In this document: positions 33,478-42,076 of the stretch, piece by piece | How positions within the stretch are numbered: the stretch's first letter is position 1 | Layout: the number at the start of each line of letters is the position of its first letter | Assembly: GCA_014946745.1 (NCBI GenBank) | Contig: JADCRD010000003.1 | Location: forward strand, 186,001-250,000 | Direction: 5' to 3' | DNA length: 64,000 nucleotides | DNA from: Lysobacterales bacterium | GTDB taxonomy: Bacteria > Pseudomonadota > Gammaproteobacteria > Xanthomonadales > Xanthomonadaceae | Made by a program: the position numbers and the translations under genes | Notes under the pieces: model-generated | What the model was told of the DNA's origin: nothing | Databases searched by the model: none | The model's input: the letters and a program-made list of their open reading frames with translations, nothing else

Positions 33478-34689
33478 ATGCCTGAAGCGATCAATCCCAA
33501 GACTGCGTATCTTCTCGTCCTGCTGCTGATCTTCGCCCTGCCGTGGCTGTTCTGGCGCTTGGCCCGCACGGACGACGTTGCGCCTCTGCCGGTCGTGCAG
33601 ATTGTGGCGGGCATCCTGCTGGGGCCGGGCATTGCCGGCGCGCTGTTCCCCGCAGCGCACGATGCGCTGTTCACGCCCACGGTCATCGACAACCTCAACG
33701 GCATCGCGTTCTGGGCGGTGATCGTGTTCCTGTGGCTGGCTGGGATCGAGCTGGACCTCAAGAAGGCCTGGGTCGGCCGCCGCGAAACCGCCGTCACGGC
33801 GGGGCTGGCGCTGCTCCTGCCGCTGCTGTTGGGGGCTGTGACTGCGCACTTCTTGCTGCTCTGGCAGCCGGGCCTGATTGGCCCCAAGGCGTCGGAGTGG
33901 CAGTTCGTCGCCGGCGTCGGCATGGGCTGCGCCGTGACGGCGCTGCCGATTCTGATGCTGCTGATGGAGAAGCTCGGCATTCTGCGCACGCCGCTCGGTC
34001 AGCGCGTGCTGCGCTACGCCAGCCTGGACGACATCGCGATCTGGGTGGTGCTGGCTCTGATCCTGGTCGATGCCGATCGGCTGCTGCACCAGCTGGGCTT
34101 TCTGGTGGCGTTCGCGGTGCTTGCGCCCTGGGTGCGGCGCGGCCTGCGCCGGGTCGGCGATGTCGATCGCTGGGCGCTGGGCCTGGTCTGGCTGCTGGCC
34201 TGCGCGCTGGCGTCCGATGTCGCGGGCCTGCACTTCATGGTCGGCGCCTTCCTGGCGGGTGTGATCATCGACCGCGAGTGGTTCAAGGAGGAGCACTACG
34301 ACCTGGTGCGCCACCACGTGCTGCTGCTGATGATGCCGGTGTTCTTTCTGTCCACGGGCTTGCGCACCGAGTGGGACGCCGGCGGCGCAACAGTGTTCAT
34401 CGTCGCCGCCGCGCTGCTGGCCGCTTCGGTGGCGGGCAAGCTGGCAGGCGTGCGCATCGCCGGGCGTCTGCTCGGCTGGAAGCCCGGCGAGGCGCAGCTG
34501 ATCGGTTGGCTGCTGCAAACCAAAGCGCTCATCGAGATCATTTTCGCGACCATCCTGCTCGACAAGGGCGTGATCTCGGCCGATGCCTTCACTGCGCTGC
34601 TGCTGATGGCCGTCACCAGCACGGTGCTGACCATCCCGATGGTGCGAAAGCGCGCGCCGGCCTTGGCCGAGGCGGCGCGCGGCGACTGA
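33478..34689 (+). CDS. CPA2-family cation:proton antiporter (Kef-like membrane domain)
   Basis: The 403-residue protein from MPEAINPKTAYLLVLLLIFA has ~12 membrane segments. The Na/H-exchanger domain shows IVAGILLGPGIAGALF, FLWLAGIELDLKKAW and SLDDIAIWVVLALILVD, the half-helix region with the paired aspartates. No RCK/TrkA-N domain follows, unlike full-length KefB/KefC. The start at 33478 matches the family; an in-frame GTG/ATG at 33358 would add 40 non-hydrophobic residues. It probably exchanges monovalent cations for protons at the inner membrane. Confidence 0.87.
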   Translation: MPEAINPKTAYLLVLLLIFALPWLFWRLARTDDVAPLPVVQIVAGILLGPGIAGALFPAAHDALFTPTVIDNLNGIAFWAVIVFLWLAGIELDLKKAWVGRRETAVTAGLALLLPLLLGAVTAHFLLLWQPGLIGPKASEWQFVAGVGMGCAVTALPILMLLMEKLGILRTPLGQRVLRYASLDDIAIWVVLALILVDADRLLHQLGFLVAFAVLAPWVRRGLRRVGDVDRWALGLVWLLACALASDVAGLHFMVGAFLAGVIIDREWFKEEHYDLVRHHVLLLMMPVFFLSTGLRTEWDAGGATVFIVAAALLAASVAGKLAGVRIAGRLLGWKPGEAQLIGWLLQTKALIEIIFATILLDKGVISADAFTALLLMAVTSTVLTIPMVRKRAPALAEAARGD

Positions 34690-34843
34690 TGGCTGGTTCT
34701 GGCTATCGACGTTCGGGGCTGGGGCGGGCCTGCGCCTGACCCGGCGCGTGCCCGGCAGGCTGAACGCTCTCCGCAAGGCCGCGTCGGCGCTCGCTGCCGC
34801 CCTTGCTAGACTCCGCGGCATTCAGCGACTTCGGAGCCCACCC

Positions 34844-35263
34844 ATGTCTCGTTTCGTTCGCGTTGCACTCGTCACCAGCCTTGTCGCCCTGCTGCCGGCC
34901 TGTACCTGGGTCAAGATCGAAGCCGGGGCCAAAGAGATCCGCGTGGTCGACATCAATGCTGACATGGGCCGCTGCGGCAGCATGCTGAGCGAGATCTCGG
35001 TGAGCGTGCGCGACCGCGTGGGCTTCGTCGACCGCAATGCGATCAAGGTGCGCGACGAGCTGGAGACGCTGGCGCGCAACCAGGCGGCCGGTGGCCAGGG
35101 CGATACGCTGAAGCCGCTGGCCGAACCGCTCAACGGCGAGCAGACCTTCGGCACCTGGCGCTGCGCTGGCGGCACCCCGCCGGCGGCGCAGGCCACTCGG
35201 CCCCAGGCCGAGACGCGGCCGTCCAACTTCGAGGAAGTGGAAGTCATTCCGCTGGAAGACTGA
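34844..35263 (+). CDS. DUF4156-like lipoprotein
   Basis: The 139-residue product begins MSRFVRVALVTSLVALLPAC, with a lipobox ending at Cys20. The body resembles the DUF4156 group (a conserved cysteine in DMGRCGSML, then charged helices RDRVGFVDRNAIKVRDELET and TFGTWRCAG). Function unknown. The start is set by the signal peptide. A terminator follows at 35288-35307. Confidence 0.7.
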   Translation: MSRFVRVALVTSLVALLPACTWVKIEAGAKEIRVVDINADMGRCGSMLSEISVSVRDRVGFVDRNAIKVRDELETLARNQAAGGQGDTLKPLAEPLNGEQTFGTWRCAGGTPPAAQATRPQAETRPSNFEEVEVIPLED

Positions 35264-35287
35264 GACCTCGCACGTCGACCTGCACGT

Positions 35288-35307
35288 CGGGCGCCTTCGG
35301 GCGCCCG
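35288..35307 (+). terminator. Hairpin after the DUF4156-like gene
   Basis: CGGGCGCC, loop TTCG, GGCGCCCG then CGTTGTTT: an 8-bp stem with a stable UUCG loop, 24 bp after the stop. Confidence 0.65.
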
Positions 35308-35392
35308 CGTTGTTTCCGGTCTTCGGTGGTTCAGCGTCGCTTGCCTTGAGTCCGCCCGGCGGGGCGCTCGCGCTGCGGGCGGCGCGCGGGCT

Positions 35393-35740
35393 TCAGTGCT
35401 GCATCCAGCCCTGGATGCGCGCTTCCGATTCGATCGCCTCGATGTCGATCTGCAGCTGGCGCTGACGCCGCTGCAGGGCGCCAGCGGACTCGCCGGTGGT
35501 GGTTTGCAGTTGCTCGGCCAGTTCATCGAACTCGGCGCGCAGGCCCGCGAGCTCAGTGCCGAGCAGGTGGGCCTCCTTGGCGGCGTCCTCGCTGCAGGCC
35601 GTGTCGGGCAAGCGTCGTTCGAGGCCGGCGCGCCACTGCGCCTGCGGGCTGCAGTCACTGACTGGCGTGGGGGCGTCGGCGCAGGCGCCGAGCAGGAGTG
35701 CGAACAGGCCGGTGGCAATCCAGCGGGGAGGGGCGCGCAT
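35393..35740 (-). CDS. Small coiled-coil lipoprotein of unknown function
   Basis: The 115-residue protein starts [20 protein letters not shown]; the lipobox LLGAC gives a lipid-modified Cys20. After a short cysteine-containing region, residues ~55-108 ([20 protein letters not shown] and [18 protein letters not shown]) form a likely coiled coil. No family is recognised. It is divergent from the SDR gene with a 66-bp gap. Confidence 0.65.
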   Translation of the reverse strand: MRAPPRWIATGLFALLLGACADAPTPVSDCSPQAQWRAGLERRLPDTACSEDAAKEAHLLGTELAGLRAEFDELAEQLQTTTGESAGALQRRQRQLQIDIEAIESEARIQGWMQH

Positions 35741-35806
35741 GCGGGTTCTCGCGGCGGTGGCGGCCTGCGATTATGCCGGCCGGATTCCCTGTATCGAGGT
35801 CGTGGC

Positions 35807-36583
35807 ATGACTGCATCGCGCTGGCGTTTGGATGGCCAGGTGGCCTTGATTACCGGCGCCAGCTGGGGCATCGGGCTGGCCTGCGCGCGCGAGCTGGGCG
35901 CGCTCGGCGCGCGCCTGCTGCTGGTGGCGCGCGAGGGCGAGCGCCTGGCGGCCGTGCAGGCTGAGCTGGAGGACGACATCGCCGGCCTCGAATGCTCGAC
36001 CTTCGCCGCCGATCTGGCCCAGCCCGAGGAGCGCATCGCCCTGTTGGATTGGATCGAGGATCGCGGCGAGGCGCTGTCGATCCTGGTCAACAACGCCGGC
36101 ACCAACGACAGCCGCGCGGCGGTGGACTACGAGGATGCGCAGTGGCGGGCGATCGTCGAGCTAAACCTGGCCGCCCCCTTCGAGCTGTGCCGGCTGGCCT
36201 ATCCGCTGCTGCGGCAGCATGCGCAGTCGAGCATCGTCAACATCGGCTCGGTGTCGGGCCTCAACCATGTGCGCACCGGCGCGCCCTACGGCATGAGCAA
36301 GGCCGGCCTGCACCAACTCTCGCGCAACTTGGCCTGCGAGTGGGCCGAGGACGGCATTCGCGTCAACACGGTTGCGCCCTGGTACATCCGCACGCGCCGC
36401 ACCTCGCCCAAGCTGGCGGACCCGGACTATCTCGATGAAGTCATCGCGCGCACGCCGATGCGGCGGGTGGGCGAGCCGGAGGAGGTCGCAGCGGCGGTGG
36501 CCTTCCTGTGCCTGCCGGCGGCGAGCTACGTCACCGGCCAGTGCATCGCGGTGGACGGCGGTTTCAGCGAGTACGGCTTCTGA
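35807..36583 (+). CDS. Short-chain dehydrogenase/reductase (tropinone-reductase-like SDR)
   Basis: The 258-residue classical SDR carries TGASWGIG (nucleotide binding), NNAGTN, catalytic S in NIGSVSG and YGMSK (Y-x3-K), ending with [15 protein letters not shown]. Length and motifs fit the FabG/tropinone reductase group. The ATG at 35807 precedes the family-typical [14 protein letters not shown]. The substrate cannot be read from the sequence and no pathway neighbours help. A long hairpin follows. Confidence 0.9.
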   Translation: MTASRWRLDGQVALITGASWGIGLACARELGALGARLLLVAREGERLAAVQAELEDDIAGLECSTFAADLAQPEERIALLDWIEDRGEALSILVNNAGTNDSRAAVDYEDAQWRAIVELNLAAPFELCRLAYPLLRQHAQSSIVNIGSVSGLNHVRTGAPYGMSKAGLHQLSRNLACEWAEDGIRVNTVAPWYIRTRRTSPKLADPDYLDEVIARTPMRRVGEPEEVAAAVAFLCLPAASYVTGQCIAVDGGFSEYGF

Positions 36584-36596
36584 ACCACCCTGCCAG

Positions 36597-36624
36597 CGCG
36601 CAGCGGCCGAGCGGCCGCTGCGCG
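36597..36624. terminator. Bidirectional hairpin between convergent genes
   Basis: CGCGCAGCGGCC, loop GAGC, GGCCGCTGCGCG: a perfect 12-bp stem between the SDR stop (36583) and the end of the minus-strand lipoprotein gene (36641). No U-tract. Confidence 0.6.
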
Positions 36625-36640
36625 CCATCTGCAGGCGACC

Positions 36641-38347
36641 TCAGCGCTTCGGCACCACGTACTCGGCGGTGAACTCGATGCCGTCGGCGGTGAACAGCAG
36701 CTGCCCGTCGGCGCGCTCGATCAGGTCCTCGTAGAGCTTGAACATCGCGCTCATGTCGGGCGCGTTCGGATCGGCTTTGGCGGCCTCCTCCATCACGCTG
36801 CGCATGACTCCACCGTAGAACTTGCCCTGGTAGCTGAACTGGATCAGCGGCTGCGGGCCGGCGGAGTCCACAGCCAGTGAGGCGCGCAGGCTGTCGCGCT
36901 GCGCTTCGCCGATGGCGATGCCCAGCGCCTGGCTGCTGGCCGCCCCAAACAGCTGCAGCTCGACGGGGGAGTCCGGCAGGGTCGGCAGGGCCACGGGCTC
37001 GGCGTCGGTTTCGAGGCGGAACTCGGCGAGCTGCGGCACGAAGTTGCGCGCCATCGCCACCAGGCCCTGCGGGTTAGGCGAGCCGATCAGCAGCTTGCCC
37101 TCGAAGGTCGGTGTCTCGCCCGAGGAAAAACCGCCGGGCGGCAGCTCGAACTTGCTGAGCAGCATATGGAAGGCGTTGGCGCTGGGGCCGACCGCGTACA
37201 CGGCCGGGTTCTGCATCGCATCGCCCAGCTCGGAGAAGCTTTCGTTGAGCGGCTGCAGGGCCTCGCAGGTCCAGGGGGCGCTGCGCACGGCGTTGGCCCA
37301 CTTGCTGGCGAGCGGCGGCAGGGCGTCGGCCTTCAGCGCCATAGAGAAGCTCATCAGCGCACTGGCGGCTTCGGCCAGGCCCGGCGTGGGCGCCAGCACG
37401 GTGCGCAGGTCGTCCATCACCGGCTTGGGGGCTTCGATGAGGGCGCGCATGCTGTAGCCACTGGCGTCGAAGCGGGTATAGCCCAGTGCGGTGCGCGGCC
37501 ACTGTGCGGTCAGCGCACGACCCTCGCTCATGCAGGCCTCGGAGGTCGCATCGGGCGGGGTGATCTTGAGCGCCTTCAGAAACGCCCCCTGGCTGCCGGT
37601 CATCGGCTTGGCGAACAGCTCGAACAGGCGCGCATGGTCGAGATAGCCGGAGCCATAGGCGACGTAGCCGAGGCGCTTGTTCAAGTCGGCGAGGGTGCCG
37701 GCGTCCAGCAGGTTGTCTTCGGGCAGTTCGAGGCCGAGCAACCGGCGCAGCAGAGCGTCATCGGCGGTGGTGGGGGCGAGGGTGGCGACCAGCTGATTGC
37801 CCTGGGTGGCGAACACGAGGCGCAGCGGCCCTTCGTCCGTCTGGAAGCTCCAGTACGACAGCTCATCGACGGTGCCGCGGGTGAGCGCGGCGCCCGCTGC
37901 GGTCTCCATGCGGGCGATTCCCTCGGCGAAGCGCGTGGCATCGGCGAGTTCGACGCGCATGACCGGCACCAGATCGATGCCGTAGAACGCGCTCAGCGGC
38001 GTCAGCGTGAGGCCCCAGGCATCAGCCAGCTGGGCCAGGTCGGCTTTGCCCTCAAGCTCGGCGCGCAGGCCGCGCAGCAACGGCAGGCCTTCGGCTTCCT
38101 CAGCCGCTTTGCCTTCGAGCTCGGTGATGGCCTGATCGAGCAGGTCGCGGTACATCGGCAGCAGGGTGTTGCTCAGGCGGAGCCACTCGTCAGCGACCGC
38201 TTGCGGGATCGGCTCAATCGCGCCCATCACATAGGGCGTATCGGCGGGCACGTAGGCGAGCGGCGGCAGCGGGCCGTCGTCCTTGCCGCAGGCAGCGAGC
38301 AGCAGGGCGGCGAGGGTGGCGGGCAGGACGGCGATACGCAGCTTCAT
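36641..38347 (-). CDS. Large lipoprotein of unknown function
   Basis: ATG at 38347 gives 568 residues beginning MKLRIAVLPATLAALLLAAC, a lipoprotein signal with Cys20, followed by GKDDGPLPPLAYVPADTPYV. The body alternates strands and helices with repeated phrases such as FATQGNQLVATLAPTTADD and RLVFATQG, reminiscent of DUF3352-type secreted proteins. That resemblance is weak. No catalytic motif. The start is fixed by the lipobox; the open frame extends upstream past a poor region. It is divergent from the sirtuin. Confidence 0.65.
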   Translation of the reverse strand: MKLRIAVLPATLAALLLAACGKDDGPLPPLAYVPADTPYVMGAIEPIPQAVADEWLRLSNTLLPMYRDLLDQAITELEGKAAEEAEGLPLLRGLRAELEGKADLAQLADAWGLTLTPLSAFYGIDLVPVMRVELADATRFAEGIARMETAAGAALTRGTVDELSYWSFQTDEGPLRLVFATQGNQLVATLAPTTADDALLRRLLGLELPEDNLLDAGTLADLNKRLGYVAYGSGYLDHARLFELFAKPMTGSQGAFLKALKITPPDATSEACMSEGRALTAQWPRTALGYTRFDASGYSMRALIEAPKPVMDDLRTVLAPTPGLAEAASALMSFSMALKADALPPLASKWANAVRSAPWTCEALQPLNESFSELGDAMQNPAVYAVGPSANAFHMLLSKFELPPGGFSSGETPTFEGKLLIGSPNPQGLVAMARNFVPQLAEFRLETDAEPVALPTLPDSPVELQLFGAASSQALGIAIGEAQRDSLRASLAVDSAGPQPLIQFSYQGKFYGGVMRSVMEEAAKADPNAPDMSAMFKLYEDLIERADGQLLFTADGIEFTAEYVVPKR

Positions 38348-38465
38348 GGCGGAAATCCTTCGAGTGAAAACAGCGTGGATGGTAGCAAGCCTTGCAATTC
38401 GCCCGGCCCGCGTCCAAGGCTGTCCGGGCCAGCCAGACTGACGGCGCCTGACCCTCGATACCGCC

Positions 38466-39425
38466 ATGCGTGACATCGATCTTTCGTCCGAACCCCTGCC
38501 CGGGGGGCTGCAGGACGCCTTGCGCGGCGCGCAGCGCCCGCTACTGCTGACCGGCGCCGGCATGTCGGCGGAGAGCGGCATCGCCACCTTTCGCGGCGAC
38601 GAGGACAGCCTGTGGCCGCGCTTCGACCCGATGCGGCTGGCGACGCCCGAAGCCTTCGATGCGGATCCGCCGCTGGTCTGGGCCTGGTACCGCTGGCGGA
38701 TGGCGAAGATCGCGCTGGCGCGTCCGCACGCCGGCCACCGCGCGCTGGCCGCCCTCGCTCAGCTCAAGCCTGGCCTGGTGCTGGCGACGCAGAACGTCGA
38801 TGACCTGCACGAGCGCGCCGGCAGCACCGGGGTGCTGCACCTGCACGGGCGCATTGCCGCCACCCGCTGCCGCGACTGCGATGCCGATCAGCCCATCGCC
38901 ATTGATCCCGCCTGGGCGGATTCGCCCGTGCTGCGCGCGGCACCGCCATCCTGCAGCGTCTGCGGCGGGCCCTTGCGACCTGGCGTGGTCTGGTTCGGCG
39001 AGTCGCTGCCGGCGGACGAATTCACCGCCGCCGGACGCGCGGCGCGGGCGGCCGATCTGGTGCTGGTGGTCGGTACGTCGGGCCTCGTGCATCCCGCGGC
39101 CGGGCTGCCTGACATCGCGCCCGCGATCTGCCCGCGCTACGAGATCAATCCTCAGCCCTCGGCGCTGAGTGCGCGGATGGACGGCGTGTGGCGCGCGACC
39201 GCAGCGCAGGCCTTGCCGCAACTCCTCGTGGCCTTGGAAGTGAGCCAAAGCCGCGACCCCGGGCGCAGGGCGCCCTGCATCTCCGCACGAGTCAAGACAC
39301 GCCACACCCCTGGGACGGAAGGGTATGCAGATCGGTTGAGTCTCTCGCATGGCCCCGCGCCGCTCAGCGCCGACGCATCGCGGCCCTTGATCGCTGCGGT
39401 GGGTCAAGACCCACCCTATACCTGA
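38466..39425 (+). CDS. NAD-dependent protein deacylase (sirtuin, CobB-like)
   Basis: The 319-residue sirtuin has NAD-binding TGAGMSAESGIATFRG near the N-terminus, catalytic TQNVDDLHERAG and HLHG, a four-cysteine zinc site (CRDC and CSVC), then PGVVWFGESLP and VVGTSGLVHPA. It removes acyl groups from lysines with NAD+. The usual bacterial length is ~230-250 residues. Here the frame continues ~65 residues past the core (from about 39235) as low-similarity sequence and ends inside a dispersed palindrome (GQDPPYT). The extension is probably not part of the fold. Confidence 0.88.
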   Translation: MRDIDLSSEPLPGGLQDALRGAQRPLLLTGAGMSAESGIATFRGDEDSLWPRFDPMRLATPEAFDADPPLVWAWYRWRMAKIALARPHAGHRALAALAQLKPGLVLATQNVDDLHERAGSTGVLHLHGRIAATRCRDCDADQPIAIDPAWADSPVLRAAPPSCSVCGGPLRPGVVWFGESLPADEFTAAGRAARAADLVLVVGTSGLVHPAAGLPDIAPAICPRYEINPQPSALSARMDGVWRATAAQALPQLLVALEVSQSRDPGRRAPCISARVKTRHTPGTEGYADRLSLSHGPAPLSADASRPLIAAVGQDPPYT

Positions 39426-39514
39426 CCCGCAGTCACGACCCACCCTGCACCTGGCCCGCAGCCGTAACCCAACCTACATCTGGCCCTCAGCCATAGGGTG
39501 GGTCTTGACCCACC
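39398..39514. repeat. Two oppositely oriented GGTGGGTC palindromes
   Basis: GGTGGGTCAAGACCCACC followed by CTA at 39398-39418, inside the last codons of the sirtuin frame, and the TAG-leading form at 39494-39514 (right flank CTGCTCTCGCC). Between them are further CCCACC and CCCAACCTAC fragments. The 39426-39671 gap holds nothing else. Confidence 0.85.
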
Positions 39515-39671
39515 AAAGCCCTGCTCTCGCCTCAACCGCGCTCCGGGCGAGGGGTGTGGCTCTGGCGGGTCCAAATCCGCCCCTTGGCGCCGGGGCGTCA
39601 AGGCCCACCGCTATGCAATGGCGTTCAGCCGGCGGCGTAACGGCGCCGCCTCGACGTGCCCGGCCTGCTTG

Positions 39672-40781
39672 CTAGCGGTTGGTCAGCTGGATCTCGATGC
39701 GGCGGTTGCGGGCCAGGGCTTCTTCGCTGGTGCCGGGGTCGAGCGGGTGGTGCTCGCCGAATCCGTTCGCCGCCAGCCGCTGCGGCGGGATGCCCGCCTG
39801 GGTGAGGAACTTGACGATGGCGATGGCGCGCGCCGAGGACAGCTCCCAGTTGGACGGAAAGCGTCCGGTGCTGATCGGGCGCTTATCCGTATGGCCGTCG
39901 ATGCGCAGCACCCAGTCGACGTCGCCGGGGATCTGCGCGCTGACCTCCTTGAGGGTGCTGGCCAGCTGCTGCAGCTGCTGGATGCCGGCCGGATTGAGTT
40001 CGTCCGAGCCGCTCGGGAACAGCAGCTCCGAGGGCACTACGAAGCGGTCGCCCACGACCTGGATATCGGCACGGTTACCCAGCGCGGTGCGCAGCTTGCC
40101 GAAGAACTCGGAGCGGTAGCGGGTGAGCTCGTTGATACGGTCGGCCAGCGCCAGATTCAAGCGCGCGCCCAGCTCTTCGATCTGCAGATCCTTCTGCCGG
40201 CCTGCGCCCTCCGCCGTAGCCAGCGCGGCTTCGACTCGCGCCAGCTGCTCGCGCAGGGCCAGCAGCTGGCGATTCAGCAGCTCGGCCTGGGCGGCGGCTT
40301 TGGCCGACAGATCGGTCTGCACGACCAGCTTCTCCTGGTTCTCCTCCAGCGCCGCCAAGCGCGAGGCAAGCTCCGCCTCAAGCTGGCGCTTCAACTCCGC
40401 GAGTGCGTTGACGTCGGCCGTCAGCCGCGCGCGCTCGGACTCGCTGTCGGTGAGCTGGGTGCGGGTGCTGTCGAGGTCGAGCTGCAGCTGCGCGCGGGCT
40501 TGCTCGCTGGTCGACAGGCTGGCGGTGAGGTCACCGACCTGGGTCAGGGCCTGTTCCTTGGCGCTGCGCTCCATCGACAGGGTCTCGGCCAGGGCCGCAA
40601 GCTCCCGGTTCAGCGCATCCAGCGCGCGGTCGCGGCCGGACAGGGCGTCGGACAGCGCGAACTGGCCGATCGCGAACACCAGCAGCAGGAATACCAGCAC
40701 CATCAGCAGGGACGACAGGGCATCGACGAAGCCCGGCCAGAAGTCGACGCCGCGACGGCGGCGCGCGGCGAGCGTGCTCAC
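39672..40781 (-). CDS. MotB/OmpA-type peptidoglycan-binding stator-like protein
   Basis: In this 369-residue protein, a single N-terminal membrane segment (FVDALSSLLMVLVFLLLVFA) with an aspartate at its start resembles the proton-path helix of MotB/TolR/ZorB. A long coiled coil (~55-235) follows, then a C-terminal OmpA domain: LRIDGHTDKRPI, SNWELSSARAIAIVKFL, NGFGEHHP and ARNRRIEIQ. It overlaps the upstream MotA-like gene by 4 bp (ATGA). Together they should form an ion-driven motor anchored to peptidoglycan. No flagellar, Tol or Zorya C/D/E genes adjoin, so its task is unknown. Confidence 0.85.
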   Translation of the reverse strand: MSTLAARRRRGVDFWPGFVDALSSLLMVLVFLLLVFAIGQFALSDALSGRDRALDALNRELAALAETLSMERSAKEQALTQVGDLTASLSTSEQARAQLQLDLDSTRTQLTDSESERARLTADVNALAELKRQLEAELASRLAALEENQEKLVVQTDLSAKAAAQAELLNRQLLALREQLARVEAALATAEGAGRQKDLQIEELGARLNLALADRINELTRYRSEFFGKLRTALGNRADIQVVGDRFVVPSELLFPSGSDELNPAGIQQLQQLASTLKEVSAQIPGDVDWVLRIDGHTDKRPISTGRFPSNWELSSARAIAIVKFLTQAGIPPQRLAANGFGEHHPLDPGTSEEALARNRRIEIQLTNR

Positions 40782-41782
40782 GGCGCGCTCCGGCGCGCCT
40801 CGCTGGCGGCCGCGATCGTGCGGCCGAGCAGGCGGAACTCCGAGCGCAGATCCTCGCTGAGCGTGTTGCCCTGGCCCAAGGCCTTGAGCGCCCCGCGCAG
40901 TTCGACCTGGGTTTCGGCGAGCCGGGCCAGCTGGGTCGAGAGTTCGGCCATCTGCTCAGCGGCACCGCGGCGCTCGCGTTCGCCCTCGACCATCGCCCGC
41001 TGCATTCGCTCCAGCCCATCCGCGGTCTGCTCCAGCAGGGCCTGCACGTAGGCCGGTACGCTGGCTTCACCGTCGCCACTGCCGATGCCGCCCGCCGACA
41101 GCCGGGTCATGCCGGACAGCCACTCCTCCACCTCGTTGTAAAAGCGGTTGGCGGCGCGGGCGGTGAGCAGGTCGGTGAGTCCCAGCACCAGCGAGCCGGC
41201 AAGCCCGAACAGCGAAGTCGAGAAGCTGGTGGCCATGCCGCCCAGCGGCTCCTGCAGCCGGGACTTCAGCTGCTCGAACATCTGCGCGGCATCGGTGCCC
41301 GCCGACAGGCCGGCGATGATCTCGCTGACCGAGCCGATGGTGATCAAGAGACCCCAGAAGGTGCCGAGCAGGCCGAGGAAGATCAGCAGGCCGATCAGAT
41401 AGCGCGACAGATCGCGCTGCTCTTCGAGCCGCAGATAGACGCTGTCGAGGATCGTGCGGGTGGAGGCCGTGGACAGGCTCTGCGGCTTGACGCCCTTGCC
41501 GAGCATCTTGGCCATCGGCGCCAGCAGCACCGGCTGGCCGCTCGGGGCGTGCTCAGGGTTCGCGCGGCGGAAGCCTTCGATCCAGCGGACTTCACGCTGC
41601 AGGCGCAGCACCTGGGTCAGGTTAGCCGCGAGGCCGACCGCGAACACGGCGAGGATGACGCCGTTGAACACCGGCGTGGCGGCAAAGGCGGCCGCCAGCG
41701 GCGTGGCCAAGGCGACCGCGACAGCGACCAGCAGGATCAGGACTCCGAGGATCCAGGCGAGCACGCGGATCGGTTGGCTCAT
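40778..41782 (-). CDS. MotA/TolQ/ExbB-type proton channel protein
   Basis: The 334-residue protein from ATG 41782 has two N-terminal membrane helices (VLAWILGVLILLVAVAVALA and VFNGVILAVFAVGLAANLTQ). A cytoplasmic region and two further helices follow (YLIGLLIFLGLLGTFWGLLI, STSLFGLAGSLVLGLTD), the MotA/ExbB core. The C-terminal ~110 residues are a charged helical tail (MAELSTQLARLAETQVELRG), longer than in ExbB and reminiscent of ZorA-like tails. The first gene of a two-gene operon with the OmpA-type partner. In-frame codons upstream of 41782 were rejected because the family N-terminus starts there. Confidence 0.85.
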   Translation of the reverse strand: MSQPIRVLAWILGVLILLVAVAVALATPLAAAFAATPVFNGVILAVFAVGLAANLTQVLRLQREVRWIEGFRRANPEHAPSGQPVLLAPMAKMLGKGVKPQSLSTASTRTILDSVYLRLEEQRDLSRYLIGLLIFLGLLGTFWGLLITIGSVSEIIAGLSAGTDAAQMFEQLKSRLQEPLGGMATSFSTSLFGLAGSLVLGLTDLLTARAANRFYNEVEEWLSGMTRLSAGGIGSGDGEASVPAYVQALLEQTADGLERMQRAMVEGERERRGAAEQMAELSTQLARLAETQVELRGALKALGQGNTLSEDLRSEFRLLGRTIAAASEARRSAP

Positions 41783-42076
41783 GGGGCGTTCCAGAACGAG
41801 TGGGGAGGGGGCGCAGCGGCGCGCCGCCAAGCATGACTGCCCGCGTCGACGCTTTGTTCCCCCGCAGCTGAACGGCGATGCGCGACGTATCGCCGCGGCA
41901 AGAACCTTGCACGGCTCCCGGCGTTCGCTCCTGACCGCCCGACAGAATGCCGGCGCGGGACGGCGGGGTTGATGAGTCGCAGCAGCGGTGGCGGGTAGGG
42001 GTGTGGATCCCGTCGGCATTGCTAGAATCGGCCGCACCGCTGTCCCGGGCCACGCCCGACCCTACGGACCCCGCCC

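Noticed and set aside
39672-41782. Complete Zorya defence system
   Set aside because: Only the ZorAB-like pair is present; flanking genes are a sirtuin and a response regulator, with no ZorC/D/E-like protein.
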